DNA of 25,180 nt from Flavobacteriaceae bacterium UBA2540 (lineage in GTDB: Bacteria; Bacteroidota; Bacteroidia; Flavobacteriales; Flavobacteriaceae). A program made the translations under genes and the position numbers. The stretch's first letter is position 1, and the number at the start of each line of letters is the position of its first letter. The notes under the pieces are model-generated. The model worked only from the letters and a program-made list of their open reading frames with translations, had not been told where the DNA came from and ran no database searches. Below, piece by piece: positions 1 through 8,586 of this stretch. Location: positions 1 to 25,180 of the forward strand of contig DDMS01000012.1 in assembly GCA_002340765.1 (NCBI GenBank), written 5' to 3'.

Positions 1-28
1 TTCAGTTTAAAAATTAATAGATTTTTAT

Positions 29-36
29 TATATTTG
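29..36 (+). promoter_or_regulatory. Candidate -7 promoter element for the S41 peptidase gene
   Basis: TATATTTG matches the Bacteroidota -7 consensus TAnnTTTG exactly. It lies 60 bases before the ATG at 97, which gives a leader of roughly 50-55 nt. I do not see a convincing TTG -33 element at the usual distance, and the window starts too close to look further. Confidence 0.45.
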
Positions 37-96
37 AATATCAGTAATATTGTTTACTTAATACATTCTAATTTATAAAAAAATAAATTTTCGTAA

Positions 97-1569
97 ATGA
101 AAAAAAAACTAACTACTTCCATACTTATTTTTGCTTTTTTATTGGTTTCATGCGAAAAAAAAGATATTGATAACATTGACGTGCCAATAGCTGACAAAAT
201 AAATGCGTTTATTTGGAAAGGTATGAATACTTATTATTTGTGGCAAAAAGAGGTGCCTAATTTGGCTGACAATCGTTTTAGAAATTTTGATGAATTATTT
301 TCATTTTTCAAAAGGTTTTCCTCTCCTGAAACTGTTTTTGAAAGCTTGCGTTTTCAACCTGAAGTTGTTGATCGTTTTTCTATTATTGTAAATGATTACA
401 TAGCTTTAGAAAACTCTTTTCAAGGAATTTCATTAAATAGCGGAATGGAATTTGGTTTGGTAAGATATGCAAATTCAAACTCACAAATTTTCGGTTATGT
501 ACGTTATGTGATTCCAAATTCAGATGCTGCAAATAAAGGAATTTTAAGAGGAATGATTTTCAATGCAGTAAACGGAACGCAACTTACAGATTCGAATTTT
601 GGCAATTTATTATTTGGTGAAAATAGTGTGTATGCTATTGGTTTTGCCAATTATAATAACGGAAATCCAACTTCAAATGGCATTTCTATTTCACTCACAA
701 AAACAGAATTGCAAGAAAATCCTTTAGCAATTTCAAAAGTTTTTTCTGAAGGAACTAAAAAAATAGGCTACCTGTTATACAACCAATTTTCAAGTTCTTT
801 TGATGGAGAATTGAACACTGCTTTTGCTGATTTTAAAACCAATACTATCAATGAATTAATTGTTGATTTGCGTTATAACGGTGGGGGTTCTGTGCAAACA
901 GCAACTTATTTAGGAAGTATGATTACAGGGCAATTCAATGGGCAATTATATTCTAAAGAAGTTTGGAATGACAAAGTGTTGAAAGCACTTCCTGCAAGTC
1001 GTTTTGTGAATAATTTCACCAACCAAATTCGGAATTTAGACAGGAATGGAGACGTCATTCTGAATCAAAACATCAATAGTTTGGAATTGACAAAAGTGTA
1101 TTTCATTGTGTCAAGTAGCACAGCTTCAGCCTCAGAATTGGTCATCAATTCGTTGAGTGCTTATATTGATGTTCAACTGGTTGGTGTAAAAACTGTAGGT
1201 AAACAAGTAGGTTCAATTACGTTGTATGATTCTGATAATTTGCTCAGAAATGGGCCAAATTTAAACACAAATCACACCTACGCTATGCAACCTATCGTAC
1301 TGGAAATCAGCAATAAAGACAACGAAAATCATCCTGAAGGTTTTAGGCCAGGAACAAGTTTGCCAGGTATTTTATTACAAGAGAACTTCGGGAATTTAGG
1401 TGTTTTGGGAGAACGTTCTGATCCATTATTAGACAGAACTTTGACTTTTATAACCACAGGTGCAAAAGGAAAATTAGAGGTAAAAAATCAAATACTACAT
1501 GAGGAAATTTTTAACTCGAAATTAGCGACTCCAACCAGTAATAATATGTATGTGGAAGTAAAAAATTGA
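97..1569 (+). CDS. S41-family (C-terminal processing type) peptidase, predicted lipoprotein
   Basis: The product is a 490-residue serine peptidase of the tail-specific/CtpA type. It probably acts in the periplasm, anchored to a membrane by lipid. The N-terminus is a lipoprotein signal with lipobox LVSC and lipidated Cys19. A PDZ-like segment lies at about 110-205, followed by the S41 core with the conserved VDLRYNGGG strand-loop near 256-264. The TASASE motif puts the nucleophile at Ser344, and the KTVGKQ segment puts the general-base Lys at 369. The 25-residue Ser-Lys spacing is that of the known Ser/Lys dyad enzymes, so the protein looks catalytically competent. A long tail after the core has no assignment. 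The gene stands alone and converges with the lipase gene at 1643. The substrate cannot be read from the sequence. Confidence 0.88.
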   Translation: MKKKLTTSILIFAFLLVSCEKKDIDNIDVPIADKINAFIWKGMNTYYLWQKEVPNLADNRFRNFDELFSFFKRFSSPETVFESLRFQPEVVDRFSIIVNDYIALENSFQGISLNSGMEFGLVRYANSNSQIFGYVRYVIPNSDAANKGILRGMIFNAVNGTQLTDSNFGNLLFGENSVYAIGFANYNNGNPTSNGISISLTKTELQENPLAISKVFSEGTKKIGYLLYNQFSSSFDGELNTAFADFKTNTINELIVDLRYNGGGSVQTATYLGSMITGQFNGQLYSKEVWNDKVLKALPASRFVNNFTNQIRNLDRNGDVILNQNINSLELTKVYFIVSSSTASASELVINSLSAYIDVQLVGVKTVGKQVGSITLYDSDNLLRNGPNLNTNHTYAMQPIVLEISNKDNENHPEGFRPGTSLPGILLQENFGNLGVLGERSDPLLDRTLTFITTGAKGKLEVKNQILHEEIFNSKLATPTSNNMYVEVKN

Positions 1570-1594
1570 GTTTAAAATTTAATATTCAATATTC

Positions 1595-1644
1595 AAAGTT
1601 TTGTTTCTATGGACTAAAGAGCAACAGAAACAACAAAAACTTTT
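1595..1644. terminator. Imperfect hairpin between convergent genes, possible bidirectional terminator
   Basis: The arm AAAGTTTTGTTTCT (1595-1608) can pair with a right arm at 1626-1644 that reads AGAAAC, then a 4-base bulge, then AAAACTTT. The structure sits in the 73-base gap between two convergent stop codons and the right arm runs into the stop codon at 1643. The stem is AT-rich and bulged, so the call rests mainly on position. Confidence 0.4.
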
Positions 1645-2584
1645 AAACCTTTTCAATCTCATCATTAGGCAAAACATCAGGGCGAAATTCACTCATCAAT
1701 TCTTCGGGTTTTGATTTGGCGTATTCAAAGCCTGATTCCCACCATTTTGTCATCAATTTTTGATCAAATATCAATGAATTTGTGGTAAGAACTGTTGGTG
1801 TATAATATAAATTGAGTTTTATATCTTTGCTACTTGCAGCCAGTTTTCCAATAGTAATATTGTGTCTTTCAACATGTGTTAACATAAAATCAAATACATC
1901 AAACAACAATGAAAAGGGATTTTTTGACGGAATTTTGTTGATTTGACTCACTTCCGTTTCCAAAATAATAGCATCAATTTCTGTGGCTCCTCGTAAAATC
2001 GCTTGTCGTATAGGTACAAGTGCGCCAAAACCACCATCAGCATATTGCTGTTTGTCTTTTTCCAACAAACTCATAAAAGGCACGTAATTGCACGAACCCC
2101 AAATCCAATCACAAAAATCTTCATACGAACACTCATTGCTTGACTTGTATTCAATCTGATTTGAAGTTAAATTAGATACAGTAACAATTGCTTCTTTGTT
2201 GTTTTTTTGAATGCTTTCAAACATTTCTTTGGTAACATTATCGCGAATTAGTTTGCGCAAGTTTTTACTTTCCCCAAAAGTTTTTCGGCCGTTTAAAAAA
2301 TTCCATAATGTATTTAAATGATTGATCGTTACCACATTTTCACCTGCAACTCTTTTAACAATAAAAGGATTATTGCTAAAAATAGATTCTTGATTAACGT
2401 TAGTATAAATAATTTTTAATTCATCCAACATTCCCAGTGCCAAATGACAAACCATCAAACTTCCTGTTGAAGTACCTAAAAATAAATCATATTCACAAAG
2501 ATCTTTCGTCATTAAATATTGTGCAACACCACCTGCAAAAGCGCCTTTACTTCCTCCACCCGAAATTACCAATGCTTTTTTCAT
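1643..2584 (-). CDS. Patatin-like phospholipase family protein
   Basis: The product is a 313-residue predicted acyl hydrolase with the bacterial patatin layout. The glycine-rich oxyanion-hole loop GGGSKGAFAGG is at 9-19, the nucleophile elbow GTSTG at 37-41 (Ser39), and the DGG motif at 182-184 (Asp182), which completes the Ser-Asp dyad. No signal peptide or membrane segment is seen, so a cytosolic protein is expected, although some patatins associate with membranes. Only the catalytic core is present, with no outer-membrane barrel or cyclic-nucleotide domain. The ATG at 2584 fits, since the oxyanion loop starts nine residues later. It is divergent from the lipoprotein gene at 2631 with 46 bases between them. 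The lipid substrate is unknown. Confidence 0.87.
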   Translation of the reverse strand: MKKALVISGGGSKGAFAGGVAQYLMTKDLCEYDLFLGTSTGSLMVCHLALGMLDELKIIYTNVNQESIFSNNPFIVKRVAGENVVTINHLNTLWNFLNGRKTFGESKNLRKLIRDNVTKEMFESIQKNNKEAIVTVSNLTSNQIEYKSSNECSYEDFCDWIWGSCNYVPFMSLLEKDKQQYADGGFGALVPIRQAILRGATEIDAIILETEVSQINKIPSKNPFSLLFDVFDFMLTHVERHNITIGKLAASSKDIKLNLYYTPTVLTTNSLIFDQKLMTKWWESGFEYAKSKPEELMSEFRPDVLPNDEIEKV

Positions 2585-2630
2585 CTGCTAAAAATGATTT
2601 GAGTATTTTAGTAGTGTAAAAATATCAAAA

Positions 2631-3674
2631 ATGAAATCAATATCCATCTTATTTTTTGCATTCCTTTTGATGACTGCTTGTCAACAAAAATATATTCCTA
2701 GAAATTTGACTTCTATAAACATTCAAAAATTTAAAATTGATAGTACAAGTATAAGAGCAATTGTAGCAATTGATTCAAATACAGTTTATTATGCGGGCTC
2801 TAATGGTGATTTCGGATTTACAAAAAATAATGGAAAAACATGGACAAAACAATTTTTTAGTTTTCAAGACTCTATAAAACCACATTTCAGGAGCTTTGCA
2901 ACGAATGGAATTGACTTTTTTGTATTGTCAATTGAAAATCCTGCGTTACTATATAAAATTTCAAAAGCTGTTACAAGTTTGGTATATATTGAAAAAAATA
3001 AAAAAGTTTTTTATGATGCCATCCAATTTTTTGATGACAAAATTCACGGAATTGCTGTGGGCGATCCAACAGAAAATTGCGCTTCTATAATAATTTCCAA
3101 AGATGCTGGAAATACTTGGCAAAAAATTCCGTGCGAAAAATTACCAAAATTCGAAGACGGAGAAGCTTTTTTTGCAGCTAGCAATACCAATATAAAAACG
3201 ATTGGAAAAAAGGTTTGGATTGCCTCAGGAGGAAAAAAATCACGCATTCTTTTTTCTAGTGATTTTGGGGAAACTTGGCAAATTTTCGAAACCCCAATTA
3301 TTCAAGGAAATGGCCCTCAAGGAATTTATTCTATTGATTTTGCTGACGAAAAAAATGGTATTGCCGTTGGTGGAGATTATTCAAAACCTTTTGAAAACAT
3401 CGCGAATATTGCCACAACTTCGGATGGTGGAAAAACTTGGAAATTGTCTGCCAATGGAAAAAACTCAGGCTATAAAAGTTGTGTTCAATATGTGCCAAAT
3501 ACAAAAGGGAAAGAAGTTTTTGCAGTTGGACATAAAGATGTTTCTTATTCAAATGATGGCGGAATTTCATGGAAAGAAATTTCGAATGCCAATTATCATG
3601 CCATCCAATTTATTGATAAAAAAACGGGTTGGCTTTCAGGTCATGAAAAAATTGGTAAATTAGTATTGCCTTAA
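2631..3674 (+). CDS. Asp-box (BNR/YCF48-like) repeat lipoprotein
   Basis: The product is a 347-residue predicted beta-propeller lipoprotein. The leader ends in the lipobox MTAC, giving lipidated Cys17. Five Asp-box-like motifs (S-x-D-x-G-x-T-W type) occur near 66-71, 156-163, 209-216, 263-270 and 307-314, at intervals consistent with propeller blades. Proteins of this shape are often annotated as 'oxidoreductase' or 'photosystem II stability (YCF48-like)', but nothing here shows a redox cofactor or the Arg/Glu/Tyr set of a sialidase. I would therefore describe it as a surface or periplasmic scaffold of unknown function. It ends 22 bases before pepT and may share its transcript. Confidence 0.8.
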   Translation: MKSISILFFAFLLMTACQQKYIPRNLTSINIQKFKIDSTSIRAIVAIDSNTVYYAGSNGDFGFTKNNGKTWTKQFFSFQDSIKPHFRSFATNGIDFFVLSIENPALLYKISKAVTSLVYIEKNKKVFYDAIQFFDDKIHGIAVGDPTENCASIIISKDAGNTWQKIPCEKLPKFEDGEAFFAASNTNIKTIGKKVWIASGGKKSRILFSSDFGETWQIFETPIIQGNGPQGIYSIDFADEKNGIAVGGDYSKPFENIANIATTSDGGKTWKLSANGKNSGYKSCVQYVPNTKGKEVFAVGHKDVSYSNDGGISWKEISNANYHAIQFIDKKTGWLSGHEKIGKLVLP

Positions 3675-3696
3675 AAGCAACTTCAATTTTTGTATT

Positions 3697-4938
3697 ATGA
3701 TAGATAAACAACTGATTACCAATAGATTTTTAAAATATGTAGTAATTGATACTACTTCTGATCCAGAAAATCCTGCATTTCCAAGCACCGAAAAACAATG
3801 GAACTTGGCAAAACTACTCGAAAAAGAGCTTATAGAAATTGGTTTAGAAGATGTTGAGCTGGATGAAAACTGTTATTTAATGGCGACTTTGCCAAGTAAT
3901 ATTCAGGTTCAAGTGCCAACAATTGGTTTTATTTCTCACATTGATACAAGTCCAGATTTTTCAGGAATAAACGTAAAACCAAAAATTATTGAAAATTATC
4001 AAGGAAATGATATCATTTTAAATGAGACTGAGAAGATTATATTATCATCAGATTATTTTGAAGATTTAAAACAATATATAGGACAAACCATCATCACAAC
4101 TGATGGTACAACATTATTAGGTGCTGACGACAAAGCTGGCATTGCAGAGATTGTAACTGCCATGGAATATTTGGTACATCACCCTGAAATCAAACATGGA
4201 AAAATCAGAGTTTGCTTTACACCTGACGAAGAAGTTGGCAAAGGCGCACATTTGTTTAACGTTGAAAAGTTTGATGCTGAATGGGCTTATACAATGGATG
4301 GCAGTCAAATTGGCGAGTTAGAATTCGAAAATTTCAATGCAGCAAGTGCCAAAATAACCATCAAAGGAAAAAGTGTGCATCCGGGATATGCAAAAAATAA
4401 AATGATCAATTCAATTTTGATTTCAAACGATTTTATTTCTTCACTTCCAACGAATGAAATTCCAGAAAAAACAACTGAGTATGAAGGTTTCTTTCATTTA
4501 CATACTATCAAAGGAGATATAGAGGAGACTGTTTTGGAATATATTATTAGAGATCATAATTTTGATATTTTTGAAGAACGCAAATATTTATTGCAAAAAA
4601 TTGCCTTTGATATCAATAAAAAATATGAAAATGACTGTGTTTTTGTGGATATCAAAAATCAGTATTTTAATATGAAAAAAATGATTTCTCCGGTAATGCA
4701 CATTGTTGATATTGCTGAAGAAGTAATGAATGATTTGGGAATTGAACCATTGATCAAACCAATTAGAGGTGGCACAGATGGTTCACAATTATCATTTAAA
4801 GGTTTGCCTTGCCCAAATATTTTTGCTGGAGGACACAATTTTCATGGAAGATTTGAATATATTCCTGTTGAATCTATGTTGAAAGCTACTGAAGTCATTA
4901 TTGGAATAGCACAAAAGGTAGCTGAAAAATATGCGTAA
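3697..4938 (+). CDS. pepT: Peptidase T (tripeptide aminopeptidase)
   Basis: The product is a 413-residue M20-family dizinc aminopeptidase that removes the N-terminal residue of tripeptides in the cytosol. Predicted metal ligands and catalytic residues are all present: His81 and Asp83 in HIDTSPD, Asp144 in GADDKAG, Glu178/Glu179 in PDEEVG, Asp201 in MDGSQ, and His383 in the GGHNFHG segment. The dimerisation (lid) domain lies between about 210 and 325. The substrate-site segment RGGTDGSQLS is at 357-366. Length matches the family. There is no signal peptide. It follows the Asp-box lipoprotein gene by 22 bases, so co-transcription is possible though no functional link is obvious. Confidence 0.95.
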   Translation: MIDKQLITNRFLKYVVIDTTSDPENPAFPSTEKQWNLAKLLEKELIEIGLEDVELDENCYLMATLPSNIQVQVPTIGFISHIDTSPDFSGINVKPKIIENYQGNDIILNETEKIILSSDYFEDLKQYIGQTIITTDGTTLLGADDKAGIAEIVTAMEYLVHHPEIKHGKIRVCFTPDEEVGKGAHLFNVEKFDAEWAYTMDGSQIGELEFENFNAASAKITIKGKSVHPGYAKNKMINSILISNDFISSLPTNEIPEKTTEYEGFFHLHTIKGDIEETVLEYIIRDHNFDIFEERKYLLQKIAFDINKKYENDCVFVDIKNQYFNMKKMISPVMHIVDIAEEVMNDLGIEPLIKPIRGGTDGSQLSFKGLPCPNIFAGGHNFHGRFEYIPVESMLKATEVIIGIAQKVAEKYA

Positions 4939-4942
4939 AAAA

Positions 4943-4967
4943 ATCTCCAGAAAGAAATTCTGGAGAT
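4943..4967 (-). terminator. Rho-independent terminator reading on the minus strand, for the acyltransferase gene
   Basis: ATCTCCAGAA (4943-4952) pairs perfectly with TTCTGGAGAT (4958-4967) around a 5-base loop. On the minus strand the stem is followed by seven T (complement of 4937-4943), the classical arrangement. On the plus strand no T run follows. It therefore most likely ends transcripts from the gene at 5089-5628, about 120 bases past its stop codon and directly against the pepT stop codon. Confidence 0.7.
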
Positions 4968-4972
4968 GAAAT

Positions 4973-4990
4973 AAGTAGTTATAACTACTT
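4973..4990. repeat. Perfect 18-base palindrome downstream of pepT
   Basis: AAGTAGTTATAACTACTT is self-complementary over 18 bases with no loop. It begins five bases after the minus-strand terminator stem and is followed by AAATAATTTT on the plus strand. It may help end pepT transcripts or be a protein-binding site; the sequence does not decide which. Confidence 0.5.
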
Positions 4991-5088
4991 AAATAATTTT
5001 ACTCTATAATTAGAATAGACCTCCTAATTTCTATTTTAAAACGTAAAACATTGCAATTCTATTAATAATTTATGACATAAAAAAAGCG

Positions 5089-5628
5089 TTATGAAAGTTC
5101 AGGGTTTTTACCCTTTACATTTTCATAAAAAGAGGAAAAAACCTGAAAATCTCTATCCATATCATCTGTTGTGTGGTAAGGTTCTGAAATTTTAATCTGT
5201 TTATTCCCAAAATCTAAAGTTACCATTACAATAGGCACATTTGCGCCTTTGGCAATAAAGTAAAAACCAGTTTTCCAACGTTCAACTTTTTTTCGAGTTC
5301 CCTCAGGAGACAAAGCCAATCTAAATTCGGTTTTTGAATTGAAGATGTCAATAATAGCATCAACCAGTTTATTCTTTTTTGAACGATCAACTGGAGTTCC
5401 CCCTAAAGCTCTGAAAAAAAATCCAAAAGGCGCTCTAAAAAGAGAATCTTTCCCTATATAATGAATCATAATTCCTGAACTCATTCTTGATAAAATTGCA
5501 ATTGGAAAATCGACCCAACTTGTATGAGGTGCTGCAATCACGACATATTTTTTGATATTTATTGGAAAATTTGTATCCATTTTCCAACCTAAAATGCTAA
5601 ACAAGATAAAACTTGCAAATCTTTTCAT
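5089..5628 (-). CDS. PlsC-family 1-acylglycerol-3-phosphate acyltransferase-like protein
   Basis: The product is a short (179-residue) acyltransferase of the PlsC/LPLAT superfamily, which transfers acyl groups to lysophospholipid or related acceptors at the inner membrane. The catalytic HxxxxD motif is seen as HTSWVD near residues 35-40. The acceptor-binding motif appears as SPEGTRKK near 108-115, followed by the KTGFYFIAKGANVPIVMV segment typical of motifs III and IV. The protein lacks the long N-terminal membrane part of full PlsC and is close to the length of the small bacterial 'glycerol acyltransferase' group, so the true acceptor is uncertain. It is divergent from rmuC with 41 bases between the start codons, and probably ends at the terminator at 4943-4967. 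Confidence 0.82.
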   Translation of the reverse strand: MKRFASFILFSILGWKMDTNFPINIKKYVVIAAPHTSWVDFPIAILSRMSSGIMIHYIGKDSLFRAPFGFFFRALGGTPVDRSKKNKLVDAIIDIFNSKTEFRLALSPEGTRKKVERWKTGFYFIAKGANVPIVMVTLDFGNKQIKISEPYHTTDDMDRDFQVFSSFYENVKGKNPELS

Positions 5629-5646
5629 GATGTCTTTTAAAAGTTA

Positions 5647-5654
5647 TAAATTTA
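5647..5654. promoter_or_regulatory. Palindromic TAAATTTA, possible shared -7 element for two divergent genes
   Basis: The 41-base space between the start codons of the acyltransferase and rmuC holds TAAATTTA, which reads the same on both strands and matches TAnnTTTG at all but the last base in each direction. No better -7 match was seen in the gap. This is a weak call. Confidence 0.25.
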
Positions 5655-5669
5655 GGAACTTAAATTGAA

Positions 5670-7013
5670 ATGATGAACGCAATAATTATTTACTTTATTT
5701 TGGCACTTATTTTTGGTGTCATAGGATTTTATATAGGAAAAATATTAGGAAAATTAAACTTCGAAACTTCAAAAACATCTCTCGAAAAAGAGAAATCCTC
5801 TTTAGAAGAACGTGTTTATTCATTGCAAGAAACAATGAGAAATAGTGGAAATGATAAAATTCTTATTGAAAATGAGTTAAAAAAAATTCAGTCTGAAAAA
5901 GAATTGCTTTTAACGACAAACACGCGTCAAGAATCAGATTTAGAAAATATGCAAGCCAAACTCAATGAGCAAAAAATTGAAGTTGAGAAACTAAATGAAA
6001 AATTTACCAAAGAATTTGAAAACTTGGCAAACCGAATTTTAGATGAAAAATCGAGTAAATTTACCGAGCAAAACAGAGAAAATATCAAGAATATTTTGAA
6101 TCCATTACAAGAAAAAATCAAAGGTTTTGAAGATAAAGTTGAGAAAACACACAAAGAAAGTATTGATTATCATGCAGCTTTGCGTCAACAAATTATAGGT
6201 TTAAAAGAGTTGAATCAGCAAATGAGCAAAGAAACCTTAAACCTCACAAAGGCACTGAAGGGAGAAAATAAAGTGCAAGGTGATTGGGGTGAAACACAAT
6301 TAGAAATTTTGCTTGAAAAAGCAAACTTGATTAAAGAAATTCATTATTCAACTCAAGGTGGTTATAGAGATGATCAAGGAAAACTTAAAAAGCCCGATTT
6401 TATCATTAATTTACCAAATAACAGACATTTAATTGTAGATTCGAAAGTATCTTTAACAGCCTATGAACGGTATTATAGTGCTGAAAATGAAGAGGATAAA
6501 GTAACTTATTTAAAAAGTCACATTGACAGTATTCGTAAGCATTTCAGAGAATTAAGTGATAAAAAATATGAGCAATTATATGACATCAATTCTCCTGATT
6601 ATGTTTTGATGTTTGTTCCTGTTGAACCTGCTTATTTACTTGCATTAAGTAATAACGATGGTTTGTATTTAGAGGCATTAGATAGAAATATTGTGTTGGT
6701 TTCAACATCTACCTTATTGGCAACACTTAGTACGATTTCATCAATGTGGAGACAAGAAAATCAAAAAAAGAATGTGATTGAAATTGCAAAACAAGCTGGT
6801 GCTTTGTATGACCAATTTGTCAATTTGACTGAAGATTTAGTCAAAGTAGGAAATCAACTAAAAACGGTTCAGGGAACTTATGATGTTTCAATGAAAAAAT
6901 TAACAGGAAAGGGAAATTTAATAAGGAGAGTTGAAAATATTAGAGCTTTAGGAGCAAGTACGTCAAAAAATTTGAACCAAACTTTGCTTGATAGAGCTTT
7001 AGAAAATGATTAA
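5670..7013 (+). CDS. rmuC: DNA recombination protein RmuC
   Basis: The product is a 447-residue protein of the RmuC family. The family is linked in E. coli to limiting inversions and recombination at short inverted repeats, and it carries a nuclease-like fold. The N-terminus has one membrane segment (about 4-24), then a charged coiled coil (about 35-130). The conserved RmuC domain runs from about 150 to 430, with the GDWGE segment near 204-208, LIVDSKVSL near 254-262, and the DYVLMFVPVEPAYL strand near 310-323. Two adjacent ATG codons (5670 and 5673) are both usable starts. The gene is followed by a strong bidirectional terminator. Confidence 0.93.
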   Translation: MMNAIIIYFILALIFGVIGFYIGKILGKLNFETSKTSLEKEKSSLEERVYSLQETMRNSGNDKILIENELKKIQSEKELLLTTNTRQESDLENMQAKLNEQKIEVEKLNEKFTKEFENLANRILDEKSSKFTEQNRENIKNILNPLQEKIKGFEDKVEKTHKESIDYHAALRQQIIGLKELNQQMSKETLNLTKALKGENKVQGDWGETQLEILLEKANLIKEIHYSTQGGYRDDQGKLKKPDFIINLPNNRHLIVDSKVSLTAYERYYSAENEEDKVTYLKSHIDSIRKHFRELSDKKYEQLYDINSPDYVLMFVPVEPAYLLALSNNDGLYLEALDRNIVLVSTSTLLATLSTISSMWRQENQKKNVIEIAKQAGALYDQFVNLTEDLVKVGNQLKTVQGTYDVSMKKLTGKGNLIRRVENIRALGASTSKNLNQTLLDRALEND

Positions 7014-7064
7014 CATAATTATAGAGAACCAAAAAAAAACGATTAAGAATTTAGAAGTTATTAT

Positions 7065-7096
7065 AAAAAAAGGCATCAATTTGATGCCTTTTTTTT
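7065..7096. terminator. Bidirectional rho-independent terminator between rmuC and glyA
   Basis: GGCATC (7072-7077) pairs with GATGCC (7083-7088), and the stem can extend inward. Seven A precede it and eight T follow, so it has a U tract on either strand. It sits between the convergent stop codons of rmuC (7013) and glyA (7116) and should terminate both. Confidence 0.88.
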
Positions 7097-7115
7097 ATGA
7101 ATAGTTTGTGAAAAT

Positions 7116-8390
7116 TTACATCACAAACAATCTTCTTGCACTCATCATGGATGAAACTCTCTCTCCAATATCATGCAAAGCAGCTTCATTATCAGCATTT
7201 TGAATGGTTTCATCAATAAATTCAACTACTTTTACCATATCATCTTCTTTCAAACCACGAGTAGTTATTGCTGGAGTTCCAACACGAATTCCTGAGGTTA
7301 TAAATGGACTTTTATCATCAAAAGGAACCATATTTTTGTTCACAGTGATGTCTGCTTTTCCGAGTGCAATTTCAGCATCTTTTCCAGAAATATTTTTGTT
7401 GTGCAAATCAATTAACATACAATGATTGTCTGTGCCTCCTGAAATTAAATGATAGCCTCTTGACACAAATTCAGCTGCCATTCTTGCTGCATTTTTTTTC
7501 ACTTGAATTTGATATTCTAAAAATTCATCAGTCAATGCTTCTCCAAAAGCAACAGCTTTAGCAGCGATTACATGCTCTAATGGCCCTCCTTGATTTCCAG
7601 GAAAAACAGCAGAATTTAATAAAGTTGATATTCTTTTAGGTGTTCCATTTTTCAATAAATCCCCAAAAGTATTTTCAAAATCTTGACCAACCATAATCAT
7701 TCCTCCTCTTGGACCACGCAACGTTTTGTGAGTAGTTGTCGTTACAATATGACAATGAGGAATTGGATCATTCAAAATTCCCTTTGCAATCATTCCTGAT
7801 GGATGTGAAATATCAGCCAATAAAATAGCACCAACACTATCCGCAATTTCTCTGAATCGTTTAAAATCCATATCTCTTGAATACGCAGAAGCACCAGCAA
7901 TTAATAATTTTGGTTTTTCTTTAAGTGCAATTTCTTGAATTTTATCATAATTCAAAACACCAGTTTCTTTTTCAACTCCATAGAATGAAGGTGAATATAA
8001 TTTTCCTGAGAAATTCACAGGTGAACCGTGTGTCAAATGCCCTCCATGAGACAAATCAAATCCTAAAATTTTATCTCCAGGATTCAAACACGCTGCAAAA
8101 ACCGCTGTATTTGCTTGCGAACCAGAATGTGGTTGCACATTTACATACGATGCGCCAAACAGTTCTTTGGCTCTATCAATAGCAATTTGTTCAACAATGT
8201 CTACAATTTCACAACCTCCATAATACCTTTTTTCAGGATATCCTTCAGCATATTTATTGGTCAACACTGATCCTTGCGCGCTCATTACTTGGTCACTCAC
8301 AAAGTTTTCAGAAGCGATTAACTCCAATCCATTTAATTGCCTTTCTTTTTCTAGCTCTATAAGATCGAAAATCTGATTATCTAATTGCAT
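7116..8390 (-). CDS. glyA: Serine hydroxymethyltransferase
   Basis: The product is a 424-residue PLP enzyme that interconverts serine and glycine, with tetrahydrofolate taking the one-carbon unit. It is the main cytosolic source of one-carbon units. The PLP lysine is Lys222 in TTTTHKTLRGPRGG. Other family marks are the N-terminal GLELIASENF (21-30), the NKYAEGYP segment (45-52) and the PLP-binding PHSGSQAN (87-94). The length is typical and every key motif is present. It is a single gene, convergent with rmuC and divergent from fahA, and a -7 element lies just upstream of its start. Confidence 0.97.
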   Translation of the reverse strand: MQLDNQIFDLIELEKERQLNGLELIASENFVSDQVMSAQGSVLTNKYAEGYPEKRYYGGCEIVDIVEQIAIDRAKELFGASYVNVQPHSGSQANTAVFAACLNPGDKILGFDLSHGGHLTHGSPVNFSGKLYSPSFYGVEKETGVLNYDKIQEIALKEKPKLLIAGASAYSRDMDFKRFREIADSVGAILLADISHPSGMIAKGILNDPIPHCHIVTTTTHKTLRGPRGGMIMVGQDFENTFGDLLKNGTPKRISTLLNSAVFPGNQGGPLEHVIAAKAVAFGEALTDEFLEYQIQVKKNAARMAAEFVSRGYHLISGGTDNHCMLIDLHNKNISGKDAEIALGKADITVNKNMVPFDDKSPFITSGIRVGTPAITTRGLKEDDMVKVVEFIDETIQNADNEAALHDIGERVSSMMSARRLFVM

Positions 8391-8413
8391 GTGTATGTTT
8401 TAAATAGAAGTTA

Positions 8414-8421
8414 CAAAAATA
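8414..8421 (-). promoter_or_regulatory. Candidate -7 promoter element for glyA
   Basis: On the minus strand this reads TATTTTTG, an exact TAnnTTTG match, 23 bases before the glyA ATG. No clear TTG -33 element lies at the usual distance upstream, so the call rests on the -7 match and its position. Confidence 0.45.
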
Positions 8422-8531
8422 AGAAAAAGGATTGCATTGTGAAATATGTTTTATGGATGTTTTCAACATTTTATCATCATTTATTAGAATGAAAATAAAG
8501 TGATGTTAAAATTAGACTTTTCATGATTTTT

Positions 8532-8565
8532 TTGTTTTAAAATGATTAAAAATTATGTAGGTTTG
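8532..8565 (+). promoter_or_regulatory. Bacteroidota-type promoter for fahA
   Basis: TTG (8532-8534) and TAGGTTTG (8558-8565) match the -33 and -7 elements with a 23-base spacer, within the range reported for flavobacterial promoters. The -7 box ends 21 bases before the fahA ATG at 8587, leaving a short leader. This is the best-formed promoter in the window. Confidence 0.65.
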
Positions 8566-8586
8566 GGAAAAATATAAAAATATAGA

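Noticed and set aside
3202..3663. 153-residue plus-strand ORF within the Asp-box lipoprotein gene
   Set aside because: It overlaps a gene with clear repeats in another frame and its composition is biased as expected for a shadow frame.
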